From: Oleispira antarctica RB-8
GTDB taxonomy: Bacteria; Pseudomonadota; Gammaproteobacteria; Pseudomonadales; Oceanobacteraceae
Direction of reading: 5' to 3'
NCBI GenBank assembly: GCA_000967895.1
Contig: FO203512.1
Location: 2,565,350-2,629,349 of the forward strand
Length of the DNA stretch: 64,000 bases
In this document: positions 51,697 to 61,096 of the stretch, piece after piece
How positions within the stretch are numbered: the stretch's first letter is position 1
Layout of the letters: the number at the start of each line of letters is the position of its first letter
Position numbers and translations under genes: made by a program
The notes under the pieces: model-generated
Told to the model about the DNA's origin: nothing
The model's database searches: none
What the model saw: the letters and a program-made list of their open reading frames with translations, nothing else

Positions 51697-52851
51697 TTAA
51701 ATATCCATTGTGGTTATGCGAAGGTGTTGAACTTGCATGCCACGAATTTCAATGGTATTGCCAACATCAGGTTGAAATGCATAGTGATAGTTTTCAGGAG
51801 TGCCATCGTCAGCCATTCCACTTCTTAATCCCGTTCGTAATTCTGGATTGTACTTTTCACCAAAATAAATACTTTTTACATAAATGTTACTTTTTGGAGC
51901 AATACCAACAGACGCAGGTAAAGGCGATATTTCTATTTGAAGCTGATTATTCCCTTCTGCATCAGTGACATTATCAAGGGTCATAGGCTGATTACTAGTG
52001 CCTAATGTTGTGTAAATATCAATACCATTAAAAGTAAGACGACTGTCTATAGGAGTAGTAACATAGTCATTATTATCGATTGCTGCTTGCTTACTGGTAG
52101 ATGTAGGTAACGAGGTAGAAACGGTTAGTTGATCTACATACAACCCCGTTGCACCTGCTATTGATACTCCGTGATTTGCAGTAGCGAATATATCTGAGTA
52201 GGTTCCATAAAAACGAAAGCCTTCTACATCAATAACCGCGCGAAAATTATTAGAGCCTCCTCCTATCAAATCATCAAAGCGTATATGAGCAGTAAACTTA
52301 TCGGATATTGCATCTAAGTCAGATTCAAATTGTGCAGCTGCAGCCTGGTAGCCTGCGAGATTGTCTTCCTGTCTTTTATTGGATCGATCGACCTGACTTA
52401 GACTAGCACCAGGAAACTCTGATCGCATAACCGTTGTGGTGGTCATCGTAGAATTACCAGGATCAGCTGCATCACCCGTAAAGATATCTACCGTTCTTAG
52501 ATCACCTAAAAATACCGGATTATTAACTGTGCCAAAGTTTCCACCTGAATCGGCAGTACCTGAAACCGTTCCCGTTTTGTGTATTCTTAATTCACTAAAA
52601 ATAAGTTGATCCTGATCAGGGGTTTCAACCAAATCTAGAGTAATCTCAAACTCACCAGGCCCAAGTGGAGCATTTGGGTCCACTCTTTTATCAGCACTGT
52701 GAATGGATAGATTATCAACAATGACACCAATCCCCTCACCCGTAGTCAATGACAGCTCGCTATCATTCATAGCTTCAAGTGCATAGCTGGGCAAACTTAA
52801 TGCACTGATCATCAAGGGGAGGTTAATGTAACGTAAAACGAGTTTCTTCAT
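51697..52851 (-). CDS. Secreted protein with FilA/DUF6160-like N-terminal motif
   Basis: A 384-residue exported protein. The signal ends at LPSYA (residue 24), followed by a variant of the shared motif, EAMNDSELSLTTGEGIGVIVDNL. The mature part is beta-rich, with repeated short strands ending in Asp/Asn turns (ELRIHKTGTVSG, DLIGGGSNNFRAVIDVEGFRFYG, SRLTFNGIDIYTTLG). It ends IRGMQVQHLRITTMDI. It begins a probable second transcription unit, since a terminator-like hairpin lies between it and the giant gene upstream. GGGG-type purines are not seen before the ATG; AAGAGTG lies close upstream. Confidence 0.75.
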   Translation of the reverse strand: MKKLVLRYINLPLMISALSLPSYALEAMNDSELSLTTGEGIGVIVDNLSIHSADKRVDPNAPLGPGEFEITLDLVETPDQDQLIFSELRIHKTGTVSGTADSGGNFGTVNNPVFLGDLRTVDIFTGDAADPGNSTMTTTTVMRSEFPGASLSQVDRSNKRQEDNLAGYQAAAAQFESDLDAISDKFTAHIRFDDLIGGGSNNFRAVIDVEGFRFYGTYSDIFATANHGVSIAGATGLYVDQLTVSTSLPTSTSKQAAIDNNDYVTTPIDSRLTFNGIDIYTTLGTSNQPMTLDNVTDAEGNNQLQIEISPLPASVGIAPKSNIYVKSIYFGEKYNPELRTGLRSGMADDGTPENYHYAFQPDVGNTIEIRGMQVQHLRITTMDI

Positions 52852-52945
52852 AGAATCACTCTTACTCTGAATAGTTTATTATTTTTATGTTTCTAAGCTT
52901 TTAGCTTTTAAATTCTATATCTGAATATCAGTTCAAAGATGGTAT

Positions 52946-52971
52946 AAAAATGTTGTACTAATGTACAACAT
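52946..52971 (-). terminator. Hairpin terminator/attenuator inside the secreted-protein cluster
   Basis: Perfect 9-bp arms (52950-52958 with 52963-52971, 4-base loop) are followed by TTTTT on the minus strand. It lies 25 bases after the stop of the 1752-residue gene, before the next gene of the cluster. Confidence 0.78.
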
Positions 52972-52995
52972 CTTTACCCTGTCTTTGCGAAACGA

Positions 52996-55900
52996 CTATG
53001 GCAAGTACGTTCCTGAAAGATTTAACCACGTCCATCTTCTTGCACCTGCAGTGCGTCCTGAGTCACTGGCATAAGGCTCATAACCAGATGTAATGGCCGA
53101 TTCTATAAAGAAAATACCAGGCCGATCAAGAGAATTAACCTTATCTCCCGTTACAGACCAACGTTGCCCAAGAGCTATATCCGAACCACAGTATTTTGCA
53201 AATAACCAAGCATCACCACCTGTATGGGATATACAGGATAATCCATTAGATTCTTCACCAAATACTAATTGCTCAGTAGTTGGATTGTAAGCAATACCAT
53301 TTTGTCGATCGATTGTATTACAGGTTTTATTCTTAACCCTAGCATCAACACCTTCCCAATCAACACAGTTATTACCACCTTCATTATTATTTTCAATAGT
53401 CCGGAAATTTTGACTTACTGTAAATGGATGCTCTAGTTGAGAGAAAAGACCACCACTATTTTTATCATATATCACGCCTGTCTCAGGATCAGTAATAGTC
53501 AAACTTGCTATTAAATTTGTGTCTTTAATAACAAAAGGAAGCTGAAATTTTTCTAATAACGTTTTATCAGTAGAAGTAGCTGCAACTGTCGGTAACACAC
53601 TAAAGGTAGAGGACAAACCATTTCCTGAAGGAAGTTGAGGACCTGAAGCTGATACTGATAAAGACCAATCAAACACTAGATCATTAAAACAGTTATGAGT
53701 AACACCTGCTTTCATTCTCATTTCCGTTAGTTCAGGATTCAAGTCAGCAGCATTAACCTGCCCCGTCACATAAAATCTTCCATCATTTTTCCACGTAGGA
53801 TTAATTCTTGATGGTATGCCCGTGTAATCTTTGGTTAAGCCAGTAAAACCAATGGGACTAGAACCATTAGTAATCGTCAAAGCACTTGTAGCGCTGGATG
53901 CATCAATCAGGCCCACTGGAAGCGTATTTGAGAGTGATGCATCGTTATTAACTAAGCCTATACCAAACGATAAACTCGCAGATCCGTCGCAGTTGTCTAC
54001 AATGGGAACGGTAATGGTTTTTTCCGTCTCGCCCGGCCCAAAAGATATGACTTGCTGAGGAGTTAAGTCACCGTAATGAACACCTTCAGCAGCACTCACA
54101 AAAGAACGCTTTAAAAACACTTCGAAAGTATTATTGTTAATACTATTATCAAAATCAGCTTCGGCATCGTCTGAAAGCAGACGGCTTTGAGTCGCCTGAA
54201 TCGTTATGGTTTTTGTCGGTATTAATTCAGAAACAGTATAATTAGCTTCAGTAAACTTCAGTTTAATAGGCGTTGTATGGTCAGTAATTGTGATTGTAGT
54301 ACTGCCATGATCCCCTGCTTCCGCAACATCGGGCGTCGTTGTGCTTATACCATTGCAGTTTGCTTTGTTAACCCAAGTCAGCACAATTGTTTCATTTGGA
54401 TCATAACGCTGATCATCTGCTATTGTAATTTGTACAGATTTCTCAGCAGCATCCTGATCTTCCCAATAAATATCGCTCTGACCTGAAGCCGAAGAATTAA
54501 GGTATGAAATAGAGTAATCATCACTTAAGCCAGCGTCTCCCGTAAGACCTAAAGTGACACACATTTCACCATCATTACCATCCAATCGCTCTAAGGTCAC
54601 AAGCACTACGTTACCCTGATCAACTTCATCAGCTGAATAAGATACTTGCTTAAAGCTAATGCGCCCTGGGGTAATATCATTAATTGTCTGAAAATATGAT
54701 TTGTTCGTTCCTAGTATGGCACTGGTTGAAGGAACCGATAAAGTAGCGCTACCAGGGTCGGTTACCTTTATAAGGTTAACCGCGAAGATTTCATCGGTTT
54801 CAAAAACGTTGTCGAGAATCGTAGTAAAATCGATCGTCTTTGTTTGTCTTGCTTCAGGCGTTCCACTGGAGTTATCAGTAAAACTCAAACGACCCTGACC
54901 TAAAACATTACCATTCGGAGTACCTGAAATAGGGAACCCTGACTGAGTTATTGAAAAATCATCGGGGTTTATTGCTGTAACTGCCTGTATTTCATAAACA
55001 ACGTCAAATGCTCCAAGACTATCAGTGCCAACGCGCTCTACCGTTATTACACCAGAGCCGCCTTCGTTTACTGCAATATTGTCAGATGCTGTCGACGGTG
55101 CTATTGCAATGGCACCATAAGGGTTAGGCGTTTTATCAACAATATTGACATCAATTAGACTGTTATTTCCCAGTCCCGGCTCAGTACTTCCTAAGCCTTC
55201 CAGTTCAATAGTAAAAGTCTCGGTACCCTCACGAAGCGAATCGCCAATTAATTCAACAATAATATTCTTGTCTTCGCGATCATGAACTGACCAAGTTAAT
55301 ATTCCTTGTCCTCTATCTGGATCACCCAATGGTTTAGGATCATCTTTCAATCTGAAATCTACATCGAGCGTCGCAGAATCAGACTGAATCTTAAATGCAA
55401 CTGAAACAATACCATCATCACCTAGGAGGCGACTGACTGGAATTAATAGCTCATTAACATCATTTTCAATTTCATTTTCATCACCTATCTCTTGCTCGTT
55501 GGCAAATTGAAATTCACCTCTAGGCTGATCAGGAAATACTTTGCTTAGCTCTACTGCCGTTAAAGCTCGATCATAAATTCTAATATCATCAAAACCGCCT
55601 ATTATTCCTTCTGATGCGTCAGGCACATTACCAAACACCCAATCGCCAGAAGCATAACCAGTACTCGCTCCCAACAATACTTTGGCGCTATCTGGAATAA
55701 CATTCAATGGACTAGGATCAGGATAAGAGGTATCGATCTCTGCTTTATCAATATATAACTTAGTATTAGATCCATTCTTAACATAAGCGATTGTCATCCA
55801 TTGCCCAACTCGAACAGTTTCAAGACTTAACTCTTGCTCATGAGGCCCAGTACTGACATCGCTGGTTGTATTATTAAACTGTATTTTTTTTGTGCTTTTA

Positions 55901-58254
55901 TTAAAAAATAATCCTGGCTGCCTATTGCCCGCATTACCTTTTTGAATAAACCCAGCCCAATCAGATACTGGAAGACTATCTAATCTAAAACGATAAATAA
56001 GGGTATATTGATCTTGAGTTGTACCTACTTGCAGTCCTGTATTTGATCCATCAATAGAAAATGAATCAGCATCACCGAGCTTGGCAAAATAGTCATTTGA
56101 ATCATTTTTACGCGGAGTAATCTCGACCTGAGAGGTATTCAGAATAAGACTATGGCCATTACCACTCGCATCTAAACTAGGGTTGGTGTATTGATTAAAA
56201 TCATAAGCTGCACGTAAAGGTGAGATGATTTTAATCGTCAGTATCGTCGTCGTCGTTGCGGGTGAATCTACATCGGCATCGGTAACTTGCAGCTGGATAT
56301 CAAGATAATAATCATCATTTACCAAATCAACTTCAGGAATAGTGACGGTAGGTGTGTTTGCATCGATTAATATCGGTGTGATAACGGTATCCGTGCCAGT
56401 ATTATTAGCCCCGACTCTCTGGTCAATAATCGTCCATTGATAGATTAGCCCAATATTATTACCTGTTTCTGGATCGATCGCCGTGACGGATAAATCAAAG
56501 CTTTGTTTTTCTGGAAACTCGCGACCTAATGATAATTCAATAACGGGCGACAAATTTACAATCGGTCCATTAGAAACCCACTCACCTTCTGTTTTAGCGT
56601 CATTCAAATTCATCCAAGCTTGGGTATTACCTGATAGCCTTAACGCTAGAGACAAGCGAGAGTTTTGATCGGCATCATGAGGTGCCGCAAACTGATAGTC
56701 CTTACCGAAGGCATCTTCACATGCAGCAAAGCCATCTTTCCATAAATCCGATGTTAAAGAAGCGGCTCCCACTAAAGCATTGGTGGCAACTTTCCATTCA
56801 TAACCGTTTGTGCAGGCAAACCCTTGTTGCAACGATGCACCACCTGCATAGCACTGACCTGCTACCCAGTTCTTTTTACTATCGGTATTTAAGTTGAAAT
56901 AACCGCAGTCTTCTGCGTCACCCTCGACCACATTATTCGACGTAACAAAGTCTTGAAATTGGCTTGAGGCTGTCCAAAACCCTTCACTCACTTGGTCGCT
57001 GTAGTTAATCCAAACAAACTTATTATCAGGTAATGCATCGACCATAGCCGACAATGCGCTATTTGAGACTGCTGAATTAGGCGGACGATATTCCGCGCTA
57101 TCTGCTAGTTTTTTACAATAACCAAAGCCTAAAGCAGACTCTGCTTTTTTATCAGTCAGCTCCCACTGAGCATCCCCCGAAGAATTGTTACCAAGATAAC
57201 ACGCGTGGTATGCGACATAGCCATTACACGATTCAGCAATCCACTGACCCGAAGAGTTAATTAATGCACAGTCTGCGTTATTACGATTCGTTGGCTGCCC
57301 TTCACCCCACCAAGCTTGGCGGGTTTGATTAGAAATAAAGAATTCTTCAAAGGCTAAATCCGTTCGATTTAGCCAAACTTTATTATAATCAGCTGAAATA
57401 CCTGTACCACCGACTGGCAGTGTCGCCGCTTTAATCCCATCATTTTCGATGCTATCACGAGGAACAGCATACAGCGCTTGAAGCCCTTGCTGCTCATCAC
57501 ACACAGCAAAGCCTGATCGCCATTCATCTTGCTCTTCGGTGATAAACCAAGCACCGGTATCATAACAAGCAAAAGAGTGCTTTTCTGAACAAGAAACGTC
57601 TTGCCATAACCCAGTATCACGGTGAATTAAAGTACAATCTGCAACCCCGCCTGAATCACTTGTATTGCCTAAATTACCACCAAACCAGTTGGTATATTCC
57701 GTTCTATTTCCCAGCCAATAATTTTCAGAAAGAGAAAAATTATTGATATTGGAATAGTAATACACCCATGTTCTTTTCTTAGCGGCGGTGATACCCGCAA
57801 TCGCTCGGCCTAAATTTGTATCTTCGCCATCATTAACAGGAACGCTGAAAAAATAGGCAGGGCCAAAATTATTCTTACACAACGAGTCTGCTTTGATCGG
57901 ATCCCAAGAATTGACAGATTTAGTCTTAGAGGCTGCATTGCCATCGAGTGGTTCACCTGGCTTAGTCGTTGTTCCTAATGCTTGTGCAACCTGCCACTCA
58001 CTGCCGTTGTAACACGCATAATGAGCACCGACATAATCACAATCATCAACAGTCCAAGCCCCTGTGCTCGCGTCACTTTCGCGATAAACACAACCCTGCT
58101 CTGATTCATTCACGCCAGTAGTACCCAAGTCATCACGACTTAGCTTATAGGTTAAACCTGGATCATAAGAAAAAGCCAGGCTTGTAAAAAATATTGTTAT
58201 TGCGCCCAAAGTAAAAGACAGCAGCATGTGTTTCTTAGCCAATAATATTTGCAT
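52996..58254 (-). CDS. Giant secreted adhesin-like protein (C-type-lectin-like repeats, LamG, Calx-beta)
   Basis: A 1752-residue exported protein. The signal peptide (LLSFTLGAITIFFTSLAFS) is followed by four to five C-type-lectin-like units between about residues 50 and 580. Each has a Trp-Asn/Ser turn, ADC(T/A)LI and a terminal HxACY/FACY (examples VADCTLIHRDTGLWQDVSC and NADCALINSSGQWIAESC). A cadherin/PKD-like unit (about 590-700) precedes a LamG-type domain (about 705-925), then several Calx-beta-type units (about 940-1500, EGTETFTIELEG, ETDEIFAVNLIK, DPNETIVLTWV). The last 130 residues are Cys/Trp-rich with GQRWSV, possibly a ricin-type lectin remnant. It lacks an LPXTG motif, autotransporter barrel and RTX repeats. 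It sits 3 bases after the preceding family member. A carbohydrate- or surface-binding adhesin is inferred. Confidence 0.85.
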   Translation of the reverse strand: MQILLAKKHMLLSFTLGAITIFFTSLAFSYDPGLTYKLSRDDLGTTGVNESEQGCVYRESDASTGAWTVDDCDYVGAHYACYNGSEWQVAQALGTTTKPGEPLDGNAASKTKSVNSWDPIKADSLCKNNFGPAYFFSVPVNDGEDTNLGRAIAGITAAKKRTWVYYYSNINNFSLSENYWLGNRTEYTNWFGGNLGNTSDSGGVADCTLIHRDTGLWQDVSCSEKHSFACYDTGAWFITEEQDEWRSGFAVCDEQQGLQALYAVPRDSIENDGIKAATLPVGGTGISADYNKVWLNRTDLAFEEFFISNQTRQAWWGEGQPTNRNNADCALINSSGQWIAESCNGYVAYHACYLGNNSSGDAQWELTDKKAESALGFGYCKKLADSAEYRPPNSAVSNSALSAMVDALPDNKFVWINYSDQVSEGFWTASSQFQDFVTSNNVVEGDAEDCGYFNLNTDSKKNWVAGQCYAGGASLQQGFACTNGYEWKVATNALVGAASLTSDLWKDGFAACEDAFGKDYQFAAPHDADQNSRLSLALRLSGNTQAWMNLNDAKTEGEWVSNGPIVNLSPVIELSLGREFPEKQSFDLSVTAIDPETGNNIGLIYQWTIIDQRVGANNTGTDTVITPILIDANTPTVTIPEVDLVNDDYYLDIQLQVTDADVDSPATTTTILTIKIISPLRAAYDFNQYTNPSLDASGNGHSLILNTSQVEITPRKNDSNDYFAKLGDADSFSIDGSNTGLQVGTTQDQYTLIYRFRLDSLPVSDWAGFIQKGNAGNRQPGLFFNKSTKKIQFNNTTSDVSTGPHEQELSLETVRVGQWMTIAYVKNGSNTKLYIDKAEIDTSYPDPSPLNVIPDSAKVLLGASTGYASGDWVFGNVPDASEGIIGGFDDIRIYDRALTAVELSKVFPDQPRGEFQFANEQEIGDENEIENDVNELLIPVSRLLGDDGIVSVAFKIQSDSATLDVDFRLKDDPKPLGDPDRGQGILTWSVHDREDKNIIVELIGDSLREGTETFTIELEGLGSTEPGLGNNSLIDVNIVDKTPNPYGAIAIAPSTASDNIAVNEGGSGVITVERVGTDSLGAFDVVYEIQAVTAINPDDFSITQSGFPISGTPNGNVLGQGRLSFTDNSSGTPEARQTKTIDFTTILDNVFETDEIFAVNLIKVTDPGSATLSVPSTSAILGTNKSYFQTINDITPGRISFKQVSYSADEVDQGNVVLVTLERLDGNDGEMCVTLGLTGDAGLSDDYSISYLNSSASGQSDIYWEDQDAAEKSVQITIADDQRYDPNETIVLTWVNKANCNGISTTTPDVAEAGDHGSTTITITDHTTPIKLKFTEANYTVSELIPTKTITIQATQSRLLSDDAEADFDNSINNNTFEVFLKRSFVSAAEGVHYGDLTPQQVISFGPGETEKTITVPIVDNCDGSASLSFGIGLVNNDASLSNTLPVGLIDASSATSALTITNGSSPIGFTGLTKDYTGIPSRINPTWKNDGRFYVTGQVNAADLNPELTEMRMKAGVTHNCFNDLVFDWSLSVSASGPQLPSGNGLSSTFSVLPTVAATSTDKTLLEKFQLPFVIKDTNLIASLTITDPETGVIYDKNSGGLFSQLEHPFTVSQNFRTIENNNEGGNNCVDWEGVDARVKNKTCNTIDRQNGIAYNPTTEQLVFGEESNGLSCISHTGGDAWLFAKYCGSDIALGQRWSVTGDKVNSLDRPGIFFIESAITSGYEPYASDSGRTAGARRWTWLNLSGTYLP

Positions 58255-58257
58255 TAC

Positions 58258-59100
58258 TTAATGACCCTTAATATGTAAATAACTAACGGAATCAACGTGG
58301 ATATTTTCAAACCCAGCGCTACCTATAATGGCACCATTAATATTGATATCTCTAAATGAAATAGCTCCCTGCGTGCCACCCAAAGAAATATTTAGATGTG
58401 AGTCACTACCAATACCTTCACCTTTCAACTTAATATCATTCAATCTAAAATCATCGAACTCTACTCGAGTAGAAATGTAATTTTTTCCAGCAGTATCATT
58501 CTTTACTGCATCGCCATCATTGCCAGTATCATAATCAAACTCGCCATCATCGATATAAGTAAAATAGAAGAAAGAGCCTGTTGGCATACCCGCTGTAAAA
58601 GCGAATTCGCCTTCATTAGTAAATTTGAACGTAATATCGGCGTTAGAAGCCAAAGTGAAGTCATTAATGGCTAATGAACCTACTCGACTATACTGGTTTT
58701 GCAACTGAGCCTCTGAAGATGCAGTACTGGATAATGGATCAACGGCGGCTAAACTACTGTCGTAATTAAACTGAAGCGCACCGAGTGATACATCCATAAC
58801 ATCAAAACTATTGAGTTTCATGACTAACTCACCAGTACCCGTCACATCAATATCAAATGAGAATGCGCTATCTTTAATCACTAGATCGCGTAACGAAAAC
58901 GCCCCACCGCCGCCTTTTTCCAATGTTCCGTTAGCATTATCTTCATACCGAACTTCGCCAACAGTTACATCAGAGCTTGTGTTGATATCAATAGTAATTC
59001 CACTTTGACCCGACACAACCGAGAGATCAGAATCTTGCATCGGCAGTAGCGCAAAGCAATTAGTACTAAGGAGAAATGACATACAGATTGTTTTTTTCAT
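58258..59100 (-). CDS. Secreted protein with VSGQSG motif and SYLHIKGH end
   Basis: A 280-residue exported protein: signal MKKTICMSFLLSTNCFA, then LLPMQDSDLSVVSGQSGITIDI. The body consists of about ten short beta-strands separated by Asp/Gly turns with recurring phrases (FSLRDLVIKDSAFSFDI, SLAINDFTLASNADITFKF, ISFRDININGAIIGS), suggesting a repetitive beta-solenoid or barrel-like fold. It ends VDSVSYLHIKGH, matching the endings of the two upstream family members. The 2-base gap to its upstream neighbour and 3-base gap to the giant adhesin show tight coupling. Confidence 0.78.
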   Translation of the reverse strand: MKKTICMSFLLSTNCFALLPMQDSDLSVVSGQSGITIDINTSSDVTVGEVRYEDNANGTLEKGGGGAFSLRDLVIKDSAFSFDIDVTGTGELVMKLNSFDVMDVSLGALQFNYDSSLAAVDPLSSTASSEAQLQNQYSRVGSLAINDFTLASNADITFKFTNEGEFAFTAGMPTGSFFYFTYIDDGEFDYDTGNDGDAVKNDTAGKNYISTRVEFDDFRLNDIKLKGEGIGSDSHLNISLGGTQGAISFRDININGAIIGSAGFENIHVDSVSYLHIKGH

Positions 59101-59102
59101 AA

Positions 59103-59939
59103 TTATTTTCCCTGTATCGTCAGATAACTATCAGGAGTCATCGTGTAGCCATTAACAACTAAACGCCCCATTGTCCCCAACTGATCACCAGCACGTACAT
59201 TGCTTAATGTCATATCGCCAGTTTGAGTAATAACCCCAATATGCAGACCACCAATTTCTTCGCCGGCAGCGTTCTGCCCCGTTGTTAAATCAATTGAATT
59301 AGCAATACTAAAATTATTTAATGTCAGATCTCCACCAAACGTAAAATCATCAATACTTGCTAGATCATCATCACCATAGTCTATGTAGTCAAACCTCATA
59401 GAAAGTGTCTCTGGAAGATTCACCTCAAGCTGCAAGCCTTCCTCACCGCTTGCTCCACGAGCAAAGACATTTATATCGGTAATCCCACCATTATCATTAA
59501 TATTGGTTAGTGCTAAACCACCAAATGAGTGCATTTGACCAACAATAGAATCTGCAGTCTGATCACCATTGACGTTAATTTGGTCGAACCTCAGATCTAG
59601 ATCATTAATTTCAGTGATAGAGAGGGATAATCCTGACTTAGTACCACGAGTAACCAGGTCTAAAACCATCTTAATTGGCCTGTCAGTACCAGGGTTGATT
59701 GCATCATCGTTAGAGCCATCAGTATCAATACTGAAGTTCCTTATATTTAATGTATTACCCTCAGTCTCAAAATATGTTCTGCCGATGGTGCCTTTGAAGT
59801 TCAAATCTAAATCCATTCCACTCTGGCCAGAGACATGTCTTAGACTTTCCTCCTCAATACTCTGCATCGCATTAACCTGACTTACTGGCAGCACTAATAA
59901 CAACCAAAAACAATTTATTAATCTTGTAGATAATTTCAT
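59103..59939 (-). CDS. Secreted protein with VSGQSG motif and SYLTIQGK end
   Basis: A 278-residue exported protein: signal MKLSTRLINCFWLLLVLPVSQVNA, then MQSIEEESLRHVSGQSGMDLDLNF. The beta-strand phrases are similar to its neighbours (LNIRNFSIDTDGS, DLTLNNFSIANSIDL, GDMTLSNVRAGDQL). The ending is TPDSYLTIQGK. I choose ATG 59939, with GGGG 8 bases upstream; the TTG two codons earlier overlaps the preceding stop and is less likely. It sits in the middle of the coupled trio 59942/59103/58258 that precedes the giant adhesin gene. Confidence 0.78.
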   Translation of the reverse strand: MKLSTRLINCFWLLLVLPVSQVNAMQSIEEESLRHVSGQSGMDLDLNFKGTIGRTYFETEGNTLNIRNFSIDTDGSNDDAINPGTDRPIKMVLDLVTRGTKSGLSLSITEINDLDLRFDQINVNGDQTADSIVGQMHSFGGLALTNINDNGGITDINVFARGASGEEGLQLEVNLPETLSMRFDYIDYGDDDLASIDDFTFGGDLTLNNFSIANSIDLTTGQNAAGEEIGGLHIGVITQTGDMTLSNVRAGDQLGTMGRLVVNGYTMTPDSYLTIQGK

Positions 59940-59941
59940 AA

Positions 59942-61096
59942 TCAATGCCCCATCACTTCTAAGTAGCTACCCGGTAGAACCTGCAAGTTCATTTTGATAC
60001 TCCCTAAAACTTGTGCTGATGTATCGCCTACTGGTTTCAGTGTAATATCATTAATGCTCATACTTCCTCTGATACCACCACGGCCAGTATTTGGATCGCC
60101 CAGTGCTATAAATATCCCTTCATCATCACCAGAACGAACATTGATTGAACTGTCGCTAACATAAAAATAATTAGTCGTTGGATTACCTGCATCAGAAGCC
60201 AATGCATCAAAAGAGACAGTGGCATTAAACTCCTGCACATCGGTATCAGAGGTATCATAATAAACAAAATCAAATCCCGAGCCTGCGGCAAAATACGCAT
60301 CAAAATTAATGGCCGACTCACCGGCAACATCTGGCGCTCCCAAAACAATGTAACCGCCCTCAGGAATAGTAAAGTTTTTAAGACTGATATCATTAATTAC
60401 AGATTCGTTTAATCTGAAGTTTCTTATATTGACCTGACCGCCCGTAATCTCAGGTATACCAGCACGCAACCCTTTATCCGTTACGTCAAATGTCATTCCG
60501 GTGAATTCAATACCACCCGCATCGCATATGCCTCCGGAATAGCTTGAGCAATAATCAATCGTCATTGACAGCTCTGAACCGTCATCAGTGTAGTAAAGGT
60601 CGTAAGAAGTTTCTTTAGGAACGGAGATATCTAATGTAAAGCCTGATTCATCTGCAATATTATTGTTGTTCGAGTCGTATCCGCCAGCCCACACATCAAC
60701 AACGAGAGGATCTACTCCACCTGTTGTAAGATGCCTCATACCGAAGCCGCCTACAGATTTTCCGTTAATTTTTAGAGTATCTACTGATAAATCAATGGGG
60801 AGCTCTTTATTGCTAAAACGAATACCGTTTCGCCCAGCTCGATCACCAGCACCAGCAATAATATCGACATCAATAACCTGCTGAGATCGAGTAGCAATAT
60901 TGATGTCCGACATCGTGACACTGCCGTAATCATCTTCATCAAAATACTGAACACTATCAATTTGTATTTCATATTCGGAGCGTAAAATAACACCTTCCTG
61001 AGCAACCACATCAGACATACTAGAATCATCCAGTCGCTCTAACGCACTTACCATGAGTGGCATCATCAACAATGTAGTCAGGGCTCGGGCCGCCAT
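59942..61096 (-). CDS. First gene of the secreted-protein operon, motif-bearing
   Basis: A 384-residue exported protein with a short signal (MAARALTTLLMMPLMVSA), then a diverged version of the motif, LERLDDSSMSDVVAQEGVILRSEY. The body repeats the family's strand phrases (VTMSDINIATRSQQVIDVDI, GQVNIRNFRLNESVINDISLKNFTI, GSMSINDITLKPVGDT) and ends LPGSYLEVMGH. It has the strongest ribosome site of the cluster (AGGAG) and 252 non-coding bases before it, so it is the likely first cistron. Function unknown; it probably contributes to a surface structure together with the downstream genes. Confidence 0.8.
   Translation of the reverse strand: MAARALTTLLMMPLMVSALERLDDSSMSDVVAQEGVILRSEYEIQIDSVQYFDEDDYGSVTMSDINIATRSQQVIDVDIIAGAGDRAGRNGIRFSNKELPIDLSVDTLKINGKSVGGFGMRHLTTGGVDPLVVDVWAGGYDSNNNNIADESGFTLDISVPKETSYDLYYTDDGSELSMTIDYCSSYSGGICDAGGIEFTGMTFDVTDKGLRAGIPEITGGQVNIRNFRLNESVINDISLKNFTIPEGGYIVLGAPDVAGESAINFDAYFAAGSGFDFVYYDTSDTDVQEFNATVSFDALASDAGNPTTNYFYVSDSSINVRSGDDEGIFIALGDPNTGRGGIRGSMSINDITLKPVGDTSAQVLGSIKMNLQVLPGSYLEVMGH

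Noticed and set aside
49796-61096. Bacteriocin-precursor interpretation of the VSGQSG proteins
   Set aside because: The motif follows a Sec signal peptide and the proteins are 163-464 residues of beta-rich sequence, unlike small bacteriocins; no immunity or ABC-C39 transporter gene is adjacent.
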